DNA from: Streptomyces hokutonensis
Lineage (GTDB): Bacteria; Actinomycetota; Actinomycetes; Streptomycetales; Streptomycetaceae
Assembly (NCBI RefSeq): GCF_000376565.1
Contig: NZ_BARG01000041.1
Span: forward strand, 40,934 to 104,933
DNA length: 64,000 nt
Reading direction: 5' to 3'
Every line of letters begins with the position of its first letter. Position 1 is the stretch's first letter. This document shows, piece by piece, positions 9,496-17,316 of this stretch. Below the pieces are notes generated by a model. The model was not told the DNA's origin. It made no database searches and was given only the letters and a program-made list of their open reading frames with translations. The position numbers were made by a program, and so were the translations under genes.

Positions 9496-10629
9496 ATGCA
9501 CGAGGACTACGAGGACAAGGCGCCGGATTCGGTCTGGGTCGGGCGGTCGGGGCGACGCCGGTGGCCGCGGAGACCGGTGTCGGCCCGGTTGCTGTGGCGG
9601 AGCGGGCGGCAGAACGGAAGCCCCGGGGCACCGCTGGGCACCTGGGCGGTGGACGGGACGCTCGCCCTCGCCCGCCCCGACGGGGTGCGGGCGTACGGGC
9701 TGACGACCGGTGAGCCCCTGTGGAGCTGGCAGCCGCCCGGGGACGGCGACCAGGTGATCGCCCACGTCTCGCGGGACATGGTGGAGGGAGTCGTCGTCGT
9801 ACTGCACCACGACGACGGTCGCGCGGACGACGGGCGGACAAACGACGGCCACGCGCGCGTGGGGCACGTCCGGCTCACCGGGCTGGACCTCCGCACGGGC
9901 ACGGCGGTCTGGACGCGCGAGCAGCGCGCCGACGAGCTGGGGTCCATCGGTGAGGACCCTCCCGAGGTGGCGCCCGAGGTGGCGCTCGGCGGCGGCCGTA
10001 TCGCCGTCGCGACCGCCCGGGCCCGCGACGAGGGCCCGGAGACCACGGTCCGTGTGCTCGACGCGCGGACCGGCGCCCCCCACTGGGAACGACCACTCCC
10101 CGAGGGCCGACGGGACGCCTTCGTCCTGACGGCCGGGCCCGTCGTCGTGTCCACCGCCGGACCCGAGGATTCCGTTTCCACGCCCACTCGGCTCCGGCTC
10201 CACATGGTGCGCGAGGACAGCGAACAAGCCATCGACCTGCCGCAGCTGTACGAGGCGTTCGGCGCCCACCCGGTGATCGTCGGCGACACGCTCGCCGTCG
10301 AACTCGTCCCGCCCCAGCCCTACGACACGGAGCACATGGGCAGCACGCTGCGCGCGGTCTCCGCCGTCACGGGCGAGTTCCGCTGGTCGTGGTCCAGCAC
10401 CTACGGCCGCACGATCTTCCCGCTGGCCCACCGGGGCGCTCTGCTGGTCCTGAACGGCTACGGCGACCGGGCGACCGTGCTCGATCCCGCCGACGGCCGG
10501 GTCGTGGCCGAGCGCTCCCTGCCCGGCTACAGCTACCAGGCGCGCCTCGTCGCCTCCGGGGACTGCCTCGCCGTGGTCTGCACGGCGCCGCGCACCACCG
10601 CACGGGTACGCGTGTTCCGCTGGAAATGA
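9496..10629 (+). CDS. PQQ-like beta-propeller repeat protein
   Basis: 377 residues with repeated blade-like motifs of the PQQ-enzyme type (for example LTTGEPLWSWQP, LRTGTAVWTREQ, DARTGAPHWERPL, AVTGEFRWSW, DPADGRVVAERSL). There is no signal peptide or membrane segment, and the N-terminus is basic, so it is probably cytoplasmic. No catalytic residues can be assigned; such propellers often serve as interaction platforms. ATG 9496 follows AGGAGCAGGGGG. Not present in the equivalent mycobacterial locus as far as I recall. Confidence 0.7.
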   Translation: MHEDYEDKAPDSVWVGRSGRRRWPRRPVSARLLWRSGRQNGSPGAPLGTWAVDGTLALARPDGVRAYGLTTGEPLWSWQPPGDGDQVIAHVSRDMVEGVVVVLHHDDGRADDGRTNDGHARVGHVRLTGLDLRTGTAVWTREQRADELGSIGEDPPEVAPEVALGGGRIAVATARARDEGPETTVRVLDARTGAPHWERPLPEGRRDAFVLTAGPVVVSTAGPEDSVSTPTRLRLHMVREDSEQAIDLPQLYEAFGAHPVIVGDTLAVELVPPQPYDTEHMGSTLRAVSAVTGEFRWSWSSTYGRTIFPLAHRGALLVLNGYGDRATVLDPADGRVVAERSLPGYSYQARLVASGDCLAVVCTAPRTTARVRVFRWK

Positions 10630-10665
10630 CGTGTCCCCGACCTCGATCGGCTGCACAGTGGTGCC

Positions 10666-11484
10666 ATGCGGAACAAGGGGCTGGACGCCCAGGGATACAT
10701 CGAGCGCGAGGGCTCCTTGGGGCGTGTCCCGCACGTCTTCCGGCCGGTCGTGGCCGCCGCGCGGGACCGGCTGCTCGACGTCTACGGGGGACGCCTCGAC
10801 AGCGCGTACCTCTACGGGTCGATCCCGCGCGGCACCGCGCGCGTGGGGCGCAGCGATCTGGACCTGTTCGTGGCGACCCGGCGGGAGCCGACCGAGGAGG
10901 ACCGGGACGCGGCCCGCAGCCTGGGCGAGGCGCTCGACAAGGAGTTCCCGGAGATCGACGGGGCCGGCATCCTCCTGTACGGCCGCACACGGCTGCTGAG
11001 CGAGCCGGAGACGTACGACCTGGGGTGGTTCGTCGCGTGCCTGTGCACACCGCTGCTCGGGGAGGACCTCGCCGAGTACCTGCCCCGCTACCGCCCCGAC
11101 TCGCGGCTCGCCCGGGAGACCAACGGCGACCTGGCGCTGCTGCTCCCCCGCTGGCGTGAGCGGATCGCCGCCTCCGAGGACAGCGACGAGGCCCGTAGGC
11201 CCCTGGTGCGCTTCATGTCCCGGCGCCTGGTCCGCACCGGCTTCACCCTGGTCATGCCCCGCTGGAACGGCTGGACGAGCGACCTCGGGGAGATGGCCGA
11301 AGCGTTCGGCGCGTACTACCCCGGGCGGGCGGAGGAACTGGGCAGGGCGGCGGCGCTGGGTTGCGAACCGACCGGCGACGCGCGCGTGCTGCGGTCGTAC
11401 GTCGACGATCTCGGCCCGTGGCTGGCCGACGAGTACGCGCGCGTGCACGGCGTGAAGACGCCCCGCCCGGACGACATGACCTAG
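10666..11484 (+). CDS. Nucleotidyltransferase-domain protein
   Basis: 272 residues. The segment LYGSIPRGTARVGRSDLDLF is the GS...DxD signature of the DNA-polymerase-beta-like nucleotidyltransferase fold, with two metal-binding aspartates. The rest of the protein is alpha-helical, like aminoglycoside adenylyltransferases or MNT-type proteins; the substrate is unknown. No HEPN partner is adjacent. No clear ribosome site precedes ATG 10666. Its TAG stop shares bases with the stop of the convergent MBL gene. Confidence 0.7.
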   Translation: MRNKGLDAQGYIEREGSLGRVPHVFRPVVAAARDRLLDVYGGRLDSAYLYGSIPRGTARVGRSDLDLFVATRREPTEEDRDAARSLGEALDKEFPEIDGAGILLYGRTRLLSEPETYDLGWFVACLCTPLLGEDLAEYLPRYRPDSRLARETNGDLALLLPRWRERIAASEDSDEARRPLVRFMSRRLVRTGFTLVMPRWNGWTSDLGEMAEAFGAYYPGRAEELGRAAALGCEPTGDARVLRSYVDDLGPWLADEYARVHGVKTPRPDDMT

Positions 11485-12311
11485 ATCAGGCCGTGTTCCT
11501 TCAGGTAGTCCAGTTGGGCGCGCACCGACAGTTCCGCCGCCGGCCACAGTGAGCGGTCGACGTCCGCGTACACGTGGGCGACGACCTCGGCCGGGCTCCG
11601 GTGGCCGTTCTCCACGGCCGTCTCGATCTGGGCGAGCCGGTGGGCGCGGTGGGCGAGATAGAACTCGACGGCGCCCTGGGCGTCGTCGAGGACGGGTCCG
11701 TGGCCCGGGAGGACCGTGTGGACGCCGTCGTCGACCGTGAGCGAGCGCAGCCGCCGCAGCGAGTCCAGATAGTCGCCCAGGCGGCCGTCAGGATGCGCCA
11801 CCACGGTCGTGCCGCGCCCCAGGACGGTGTCTCCCGTCAGGACGGCCTGATCGGCCGGGAGATGGAAGCACAGGGAGTCTCCGGTGTGCCCGGGCGTCGA
11901 CACGACGACCAGTTCCAGGCCGCCGACCCGGATGGCGTTCCCGGCGGCGAGGCCCTCGTCCCCGAGGCGCAGCGCCGGGTCCAGCGCGCGGACCTTCGTG
12001 TCCGTCAGCTCGGCGAAGCGGACGGCGCCTTCCGCGTGGTCGGGGTGTCCGTGCGTGAGCAGGGTCAGGGCGATCCGTTTGCCCGCCTTCTCGGCGGTGT
12101 CGACGACGTTGCGCAGATGGCCCTCGTCCAGGGGCCCCGGGTCGATCACCACGGCCAGCTCGGAGTCGGGTTCCGAGACGATCCAGGTGTTCGTGCCGTC
12201 CAGGGTCATCGCGGAGGCGTTGGGCGCGAGGACGTTCACGGCCCGCGCGGTGGCGGGGCCGGTGAGGACCCCGCCCCGTGGCTGGCCGGGAAGCGCGGCT
12301 GCGTCGGTCAT
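11481..12311 (-). CDS. Metallo-beta-lactamase-fold hydrolase
   Basis: 276 residues. The zinc-binding motif HGHPDHAEG (HxHxDH), followed by STPGHTGDSL, TGDTVLG and LPGHGP, defines a glyoxalase-II/LACTB2-like MBL hydrolase. LACTB2-like proteins act on RNA or thioesters; the substrate here is unknown. ATG 12311 overlaps the stop of the upstream Nudix gene (ATGA at 12308-12311), so translation is coupled. From memory it is the counterpart of Rv3677c beside crp. Confidence 0.88.
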   Translation of the reverse strand: MTDAAALPGQPRGGVLTGPATARAVNVLAPNASAMTLDGTNTWIVSEPDSELAVVIDPGPLDEGHLRNVVDTAEKAGKRIALTLLTHGHPDHAEGAVRFAELTDTKVRALDPALRLGDEGLAAGNAIRVGGLELVVVSTPGHTGDSLCFHLPADQAVLTGDTVLGRGTTVVAHPDGRLGDYLDSLRRLRSLTVDDGVHTVLPGHGPVLDDAQGAVEFYLAHRAHRLAQIETAVENGHRSPAEVVAHVYADVDRSLWPAAELSVRAQLDYLKEHGLI

Positions 12312-13189
12312 GCGGGGGCTCCACCGGTCGGGAGGTCGGTCGGGATGTGCTTCGTGAACTCCTCGTGGCCCGGCCAGGAGAGGACGATCTCGCCGTCCTC
12401 CAGGCGGGCCCGTGCGAGGACGGGCGTCAGATCGCGCTCCGGGGCCGACGACAGGGCTTCGGCCGCGCTGCCGTACGGGATGAGCCCGCGCAGGGTCGCG
12501 ATGGTCGGCGGCATCATCGTGAGGTCGCCCTTGTCGTACCCGGTGGCCGCCTCGCCGGGGGCGATCCACACCGTGTGGTCGGCCTCTGTGGAGGCGTTCC
12601 GGGTGCGCTGCCCCTCCGGGAGGACGGCGACGAAGAACCAGGTGTCATAGCGGCGGGTTTCGAACTCGGGGGTGATCCAGCGCGCCCACGCGCCCAGCAG
12701 GTCGGAGCGCAGGACGAGGCCCCGGCGGTCGAGGAACTCCGCGAAGGACAGGTCCCGGGCGACCAGGGCGGCGCGGTCCGCCTCCCAGGTCTCGCCGGTG
12801 GTGTCGCCGACCACGGAGTCCGGGGTGGGTCCGGCGAGCAGGACGCTCGCCTCCTCGTAGGTCTCCCGTACGGCCGCGCACACGATCGCCTGGGCGGTCG
12901 TCTCGTCGACGCCCAGGCGGTTCGCCCACCACGCGCGCGTGGGGCCCGCCCAGCGGACGTGACGGTCGTCGTCGCGCGGGTCGACACCGCCGCCCGGGTA
13001 CGCGTACGCGCCCCCGGCGAAGGCCATGGAGGCGCGTCTGCGCAGCATGTGGACGGCGGGGCCGGTGTCGGTGTCCTTCAGGAGCATCACGGTGGCCGCC
13101 CGTCTGGGCACGACCGGCGTGAGCGCACCGTCCGCGAGCGCGCGGATGCGCTCGGGCCACTCCGCCGGGAACCACTGACCGTTCGCCAT
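12308..13189 (-). CDS. Nudix hydrolase, NUDT19-like
   Basis: 293 residues. The Nudix box is split: GGGVDP is followed by a long insertion before AAVRETYEEASVLLA, the arrangement seen in NUDT19/RP2-like enzymes that hydrolyse CoA derivatives or related diphosphates. ATG 13189 has TAGCCT 6 nt upstream and no ribosome site, pointing to a leaderless transcript. It is coupled to the downstream MBL hydrolase by an ATGA overlap. Confidence 0.82.
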   Translation of the reverse strand: MANGQWFPAEWPERIRALADGALTPVVPRRAATVMLLKDTDTGPAVHMLRRRASMAFAGGAYAYPGGGVDPRDDDRHVRWAGPTRAWWANRLGVDETTAQAIVCAAVRETYEEASVLLAGPTPDSVVGDTTGETWEADRAALVARDLSFAEFLDRRGLVLRSDLLGAWARWITPEFETRRYDTWFFVAVLPEGQRTRNASTEADHTVWIAPGEAATGYDKGDLTMMPPTIATLRGLIPYGSAAEALSSAPERDLTPVLARARLEDGEIVLSWPGHEEFTKHIPTDLPTGGAPA

Positions 13190-13195
13190 GGGCGG

Positions 13196-13201
13196 AGGCT
13201 A
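13196..13201 (-). promoter_or_regulatory. Putative -10 of leaderless Nudix transcript
   Basis: TAGCCT is 6 nt upstream of the ATG at 13189; no Shine-Dalgarno sequence is present. Confidence 0.4.
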
Positions 13202-13263
13202 TCCCGTAGCGCGCGGATGTTCGAGAGGCAACAACGCGCACCCCAGGACGACGAACACCGTGG

Positions 13264-13731
13264 TTACGCCTGCGTGAGCTCCACCTGGATCTCGACCTCG
13301 ACCGGTGAGTCCAGCGGCAGCACCGCCACGCCGACCGCGCTCCGCGCGTGGACGCCCTTGTCGCCGAGGACCTCGCCGAGGAGTTCGCTGGCGCCGTTGA
13401 TCACGCCGGGCTGGCCGGTGAAGTCGGGGGCCGAGGCGACGAAGCCGACGACCTTCACCACGCGCGCGATGCGATCCAGGTCACCGGTGACGGACTTGAC
13501 GGCGGCGAGGGCGTTCAGCGCGCAGGTGCGGGCCAGTTCCTTGGCCTCCTCCGCGGTGACCTCGGCGCCCACCTTGCCGGTGACGGGCAACTTGCCGTCC
13601 ACCATGGGCAGCTGGCCGGAGGTGTACACGTAGACGCCGCTCTGCACGGCGGGCTGGTACGCGGCGAGCGGCGGGACGACCGCCGGCAGGGTCAGGCCGA
13701 GTTCGGCCAGCCGGGCCTCGACGCCACTCAT
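13264..13731 (-). CDS. RidA (YjgF/UK114) family protein
   Basis: 155 residues. The motifs AVQSGVYVYTSGQLPMVDGKLP and the C-terminal SAVGVAVLPLDSPVEVEIQVEL fit the RidA/YjgF superfamily, which includes deaminases of reactive enamine/imine intermediates. Whether the key catalytic arginine is conserved is uncertain, so this may be a non-deaminase subgroup. ATG 13731 overlaps the stop of the DUF4177 gene (13728-13731), with GGAGAAGG as ribosome site inside that gene. Confidence 0.85.
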   Translation of the reverse strand: MSGVEARLAELGLTLPAVVPPLAAYQPAVQSGVYVYTSGQLPMVDGKLPVTGKVGAEVTAEEAKELARTCALNALAAVKSVTGDLDRIARVVKVVGFVASAPDFTGQPGVINGASELLGEVLGDKGVHARSAVGVAVLPLDSPVEVEIQVELTQA

Positions 13732-13886
13732 GCCTTCTCCCGCTTGAGGTAGGCCACGAGCTGCTCGGGGTTGTTCGGCCCGGGCACGACCTGGACGAGC
13801 TCCCAGCCGTCCTCGCCCCAGGTGTCCAGAATCTGCTTCGTGGCGTGGACGAGCAGCGGCACAGTCGAGTATTCCCACTTGGTCAT
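13728..13886 (-). CDS. DUF4177-like small protein
   Basis: 52 residues: MTKWEYSTVPLLVHATKQIL followed by DTWGEDGWELVQV, typical of DUF4177 with its W-E-Y and GWELV motifs. The function is unknown. ATG 13886 is chosen because TAAAGT lies exactly 7 nt upstream and there is no ribosome site, so the transcript is probably leaderless. It is the first gene of a coupled pair with the RidA-like gene and is divergent from the ArsA-like operon. A small gene at this place also occurs in mycobacteria (Rv3678A, from memory). Confidence 0.8.
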   Translation of the reverse strand: MTKWEYSTVPLLVHATKQILDTWGEDGWELVQVVPGPNNPEQLVAYLKREKA

Positions 13887-13893
13887 GCGGCCG

Positions 13894-13899
13894 ACTTTA
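13894..13899 (-). promoter_or_regulatory. Putative -10 of leaderless DUF4177 transcript
   Basis: TAAAGT is 7 nt upstream of ATG 13886 on the minus strand. Confidence 0.4.
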
Positions 13900-13968
13900 G
13901 CGGCTGCGAACCGGTCGCCCGTGGTCGCGTTGTCCACAGCCTCCCGCTTGGTTTCGGCGCGGACTGGT

Positions 13969-13974
13969 TAGGCT
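13969..13974 (+). promoter_or_regulatory. Putative -10 of leaderless ArsA-like transcript
   Basis: TAGGCT is 7 nt upstream of GTG 13982, with a weak TTGGTT 15 bp further upstream. Confidence 0.4.
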
Positions 13975-13981
13975 CGAAGAC

Positions 13982-14959
13982 GTGAGCAGGCTCCAGGTCG
14001 TCAGTGGCAAGGGCGGTACCGGCAAGACCACGGTGGCCGCGGCCCTCGCGCTGGCCCTGGCCACCGAGGGGAAGCGGACGCTTCTCGTCGAGGTCGAGGG
14101 TCGCCAGGGCATCGCGCAGCTCTTCGAGACGGAGACGCTGCCCTATGAGGAGCGGAAGATCGCCGTCGCTCCCGGGGGCGGGGAGGTGTACGCGCTGGCC
14201 ATCGACCCCGAACTGGCCCTTCTGGACTACCTCCAGATGTTCTACAAACTCGGCGGCGCCGGCCGCGCCCTGAAGAAACTCGGCGCGATCGACTTCGCCA
14301 CCACGGTCGCGCCCGGCCTCCGGGACGTCCTCCTGACCGGCAAGGCGTGCGAGGCCGTACGGCGCAAGGACAAGAGCGGGCGGTTCGCCTACGACTACGT
14401 CGTGATGGACGCCCCGCCGACCGGCCGCATCACCCGCTTCCTGAACGTCAACGACGAGGTCGCCGGGCTCGCCAAGATCGGCCCGATACACAATCAGGCA
14501 CAGGCCGTGATGCGGGTCCTGAAGTCCCCCGAGACGGAGGTCCACCTGGTGACGCTCCTGGAGGAGATGCCCGTCCAGGAGACCGCCGACGGCATCGCCG
14601 AACTGCGGGCGGCGCGGCTGCCGGTGGGCCGGATCATCGTGAACATGGTGCGGCCCGAGGTGCTGGACGCTGCCGAGCTGGATCTCGTACGGGCCGTGCC
14701 GCGCACCGCGCTCGCGCAGTCGCTGTCGGCCGCAGGCCTCGGCGGGGCGCGGCGCGGCGGCAACGCCGAGAAGCTGGTGGATCCGCTGCTCGCGCAGGCC
14801 GAGGAGTACGCCGCGCGGTACGCCCTGGAGCACGACCAGCGGGCCGTGCTCGGCGCGCTGGAGCTGCCGCTGCACGAACTGCCGCTGCTCGCCGAGGGCA
14901 TGGACCTGGCGGGCCTGTACGAACTCGCCACCGAGCTGCGGAAGCAGGGGATGTCATGA
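13982..14959 (+). CDS. ArsA/Get3-like anion-transporting ATPase, subunit 1
   Basis: 325 residues with a deviant Walker A GKGGTGKTTVAAA at the N-terminus and MDAPPTGR as Switch/Walker B. It belongs to the ArsA/GET3 branch of SIMIBI P-loop NTPases. From memory it is equivalent to Rv3679, which forms a dimer with Rv3680 implicated in glycerol and methylglyoxal stress. GTG 13982 follows a -10-like TAGGCT directly, without a ribosome site. Its stop overlaps the start of the second ATPase (ATGA at 14956-14959), so the pair probably assembles stoichiometrically. Confidence 0.88.
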   Translation: MSRLQVVSGKGGTGKTTVAAALALALATEGKRTLLVEVEGRQGIAQLFETETLPYEERKIAVAPGGGEVYALAIDPELALLDYLQMFYKLGGAGRALKKLGAIDFATTVAPGLRDVLLTGKACEAVRRKDKSGRFAYDYVVMDAPPTGRITRFLNVNDEVAGLAKIGPIHNQAQAVMRVLKSPETEVHLVTLLEEMPVQETADGIAELRAARLPVGRIIVNMVRPEVLDAAELDLVRAVPRTALAQSLSAAGLGGARRGGNAEKLVDPLLAQAEEYAARYALEHDQRAVLGALELPLHELPLLAEGMDLAGLYELATELRKQGMS

Positions 14960-16323
14960 GCCAGGACCAGGAGCGCGACGGCGCCCGTCGGCTGTCCTCC
15001 GCGCGCGTGCTCGACGTCGACCCGCTGCTCGACGACCCGGAGACCCGCATCGTGGTCTGCTGCGGCTCGGGCGGGGTCGGCAAGACGACCACCGCGGCGG
15101 CGCTCGGACTGCGGGCCGCCGAGCGGGGCCGCCGAGTTGTCGTCCTGACCATCGACCCGGCCCGCCGGCTCGCCCAGTCCATGGGCATCGACTCGCTGGA
15201 CAACACCCCGAGGCGGGTGAAGGACGTCGACGGGGACGGCGAACTGCACGCCATGATGCTCGACATGAAGCGCACCTTCGACGAGATCGTCGAGGCGCAC
15301 GCGGACCGCGAGCGGGCCGCCGCGATCCTGAACAACCCCTTCTACCAGTCGCTCTCGGCGGGCTTCGCGGGCACGCAGGAGTACATGGCGATGGAGAAGC
15401 TGGGCCAGTTGCGCGCCCAGCACGACTGGGACCTGATCGTGGTGGACACCCCGCCGTCCCGCTCGGCCCTGGACTTCCTGGACGCGCCGAAACGTCTCGG
15501 CTCGTTCCTGGACGGCAAGCTGATCCGGCTGCTGACCGCGCCGGCGAAGCTGGGCGGCCGGGCCGGGATGAAGTTCCTCAATGTCGGCATGTCGATGATG
15601 ACCGGCACCCTCGGCAAGCTGCTCGGGGGTCAACTCCTCAAGGACATCCAGACGTTCATCGCCGCGATGGACACCACCTTCGGTGGGTTCCGCACCCGCG
15701 CGGACGCGACGTACAAGCTGCTCCAGGCCCCGGGGACGGCGTTCCTGGTGGTCGCGGCCCCGGAGCGGGACGCGCTGCGCGAGGCCGCGTACTTCGTGGA
15801 GCGGCTGGCGGCCGAGGACATGCCGCTGGCCGGTCTGGTGCTCAACCGGGTGCACGGCAGCGGAGCCGCCCGGCTGTCGGCCGAGCGGGCACTCGCCGCC
15901 GCGGAAAATCTTGAGGAGTCCCGCATTGTCGATCAGGTGGGCGGGAAAGCTGGACTTCGTAACTCTCCCGACACGTACGGCAGTTCAGAATCCGCCGGTA
16001 CCGGATCTCCCGGTTCCCGGGCAGCAGCTCGTGACGAAGGCTCCCCCGCCGCCACGGACGACGAGCGCCCCGCCGACAAGCGACCCGACGACGAGCCATC
16101 CGTCGACCGACTCACCGCAGGCCTGCTCAGACTGCACGCCGACCGGATGCGGCTGCTCTCCCGCGAGCAGCGCACACGTGACCGCTTCACCGCGCGCCAC
16201 CCCGAGGTGGCCGTCGCCGAAGTGGCCGCGCTGCCCGGCGATGTGCACGACCTCGCGGGGCTGCGGGACATCGGGAACCGGCTCGCGGCCGGTCGGCCGG
16301 AGCTGCCCGAGACGACGGTCTGA
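14956..16323 (+). CDS. ArsA/Get3-like anion-transporting ATPase, subunit 2
   Basis: 455 residues with Walker A CGSGGVGKTTTAAA (about 36-49) and Switch motif VVDTPPSRSALDF. It is longer than its partner, with a hydrophilic Ser/Asp/Glu-rich low-complexity linker near residues 345-390 before a helical C-terminal segment. Coupled by ATGA to the first subunit. No arsenite efflux gene is nearby, so a role in arsenic transport is unlikely. Confidence 0.88.
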   Translation: MSQDQERDGARRLSSARVLDVDPLLDDPETRIVVCCGSGGVGKTTTAAALGLRAAERGRRVVVLTIDPARRLAQSMGIDSLDNTPRRVKDVDGDGELHAMMLDMKRTFDEIVEAHADRERAAAILNNPFYQSLSAGFAGTQEYMAMEKLGQLRAQHDWDLIVVDTPPSRSALDFLDAPKRLGSFLDGKLIRLLTAPAKLGGRAGMKFLNVGMSMMTGTLGKLLGGQLLKDIQTFIAAMDTTFGGFRTRADATYKLLQAPGTAFLVVAAPERDALREAAYFVERLAAEDMPLAGLVLNRVHGSGAARLSAERALAAAENLEESRIVDQVGGKAGLRNSPDTYGSSESAGTGSPGSRAAARDEGSPAATDDERPADKRPDDEPSVDRLTAGLLRLHADRMRLLSREQRTRDRFTARHPEVAVAEVAALPGDVHDLAGLRDIGNRLAAGRPELPETTV

Positions 16324-16393
16324 CGCCCGGGACGAAGGTGTGACGCGTGCCCCGGGGATCGCCCGGGGTCGATCGGCCCCTACGGGACCGGCG

Positions 16394-16732
16394 TCAGCCC
16401 ACCGCCGCGTAGTTCTCGTAGATCTCGTCGTCGTCGAGGGGGATGATGCCGACCCCTCGCTCGTACTCGATGCGCGCGGTCTCCAGTAGCCGGCGCCATG
16501 AAGTGACAGTGGGCCGCCTGCGCAACAGTGCGCGGCGCTCCCGCTCCGTCATGCCTCCCCACACGCCGAATTCGACGCGGTTGTCGAGCGCATCGGCGAG
16601 GCACTCCGTGCGTACCGGACATCCGGTGCACACTGCCTTCGCCCTGTTCTGCGCTGCTCCTTGAACGAACAGTTCATCCGGATCGGTAGTGCGGCAGGCC
16701 GCCTGCGCACTCCAGTCGGTTACCCAGCCCAT
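16394..16732 (-). CDS. wblA: WhiB-family iron-sulfur regulator WblA
   Basis: 112 residues from ATG 16732, preceded by GGAGAGGAC. The four cluster cysteines are C13, C35, C38 and C44, followed by GVWGG and a basic RERRALLRRR region used for DNA or sigma-factor contact. This start gives the N-terminus MGWVTDWSAQAAC that I remember from Streptomyces WblA; the frame is open for 19 more codons upstream. WblA is a pleiotropic regulator of sporulation, antibiotic production and oxidative stress; its mycobacterial counterpart is WhiB4. Next to the ArsA pair and ponA, as in mycobacteria. Confidence 0.92.
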   Translation of the reverse strand: MGWVTDWSAQAACRTTDPDELFVQGAAQNRAKAVCTGCPVRTECLADALDNRVEFGVWGGMTERERRALLRRRPTVTSWRRLLETARIEYERGVGIIPLDDDEIYENYAAVG

Positions 16733-17076
16733 ACCGGCGCCGTCCTCTCCCGAATCGAGGCTCCCCCACGGCGGCAGCGGCATATTCACCGCCGCCAGTT
16801 GAGGACGTTACGGAAGGTGGGCACAGCGCAACACCCCCTTCGGGCCCAATCTTGAATGGCCCGAACGGACTATGCGTAAGCGGCAGATCACCCGGGGGAG
16901 TGAGCCCGCGACATACATGACTTTCCCGACAGAGCGGGACAGTTGTCTTGCGTCACAACGGACGCCAGGTGACACAGGAGGCGGATTCGGACACGCCTCC
17001 CACAAAAAACTAGGGGACGACCGGAACGATTCGGGGTCGCCGGACGTATTGATACGTGACCGCTCTGCTGTGACAG

Positions 17077-17106
17077 TTGAGAGCAGCTTAGGCCAAGGCC
17101 TATACA
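17077..17106 (+). promoter_or_regulatory. Sigma-70-like promoter with overlapping palindrome
   Basis: TTGAGA (17077-17082) and TATACA (17101-17106) are separated by 18 bp. The 14-bp palindrome TAGGCCAAGGCCTA (17089-17102) fills the end of the spacer and runs into the -10, a position where a bound repressor would block RNA polymerase. The promoter points to ponA, about 205 bp away, or to an unseen RNA. Confidence 0.45.
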
Positions 17107-17304
17107 CCTGTCCGGCGAATGAGAACGTAGACGGCTCCTATTGCCGCGCCGTCATGTTCCCGGGACGGGTCCTCCGTTCACTGCGCGGTCGCAGAGCCGT
17201 AGATGCCACTGCCTACGACAAGGCGCCCGCCCATGCATGTCACGATCCCGCACCCGAACATCCCGAGACTCACCCGCTCCTCCGGGACGCCCAGGGTGAG
17301 GGAT

Positions 17305-17310
17305 TAGGCT
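17305..17310 (+). promoter_or_regulatory. Putative -10 of leaderless ponA transcript
   Basis: TAGGCT is 6 nt upstream of ATG 17317, with no ribosome site between. Confidence 0.4.
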
Positions 17311-17316
17311 GCCCCC

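Larger units (their letters stand above)
16733..17316. other. Long wblA-ponA divergent intergenic region
   Basis: 584 bp with no credible protein gene. It holds a sigma-70-like promoter pointing right with an overlapping palindrome (listed separately), a 7-bp hairpin at 16977-17000 (GGAGGCG/CGCCTCC), and the wblA leader. Long regulated upstream regions are expected for a wbl gene; an unannotated small RNA is possible. Confidence 0.5.

Noticed and set aside
13982..16323. Arsenic resistance operon
   Set aside because: Although the ATPases are ArsA-like, there is no ArsB, ArsR or arsenate reductase, and the context matches the mycobacterial Rv3679-Rv3680 pair.
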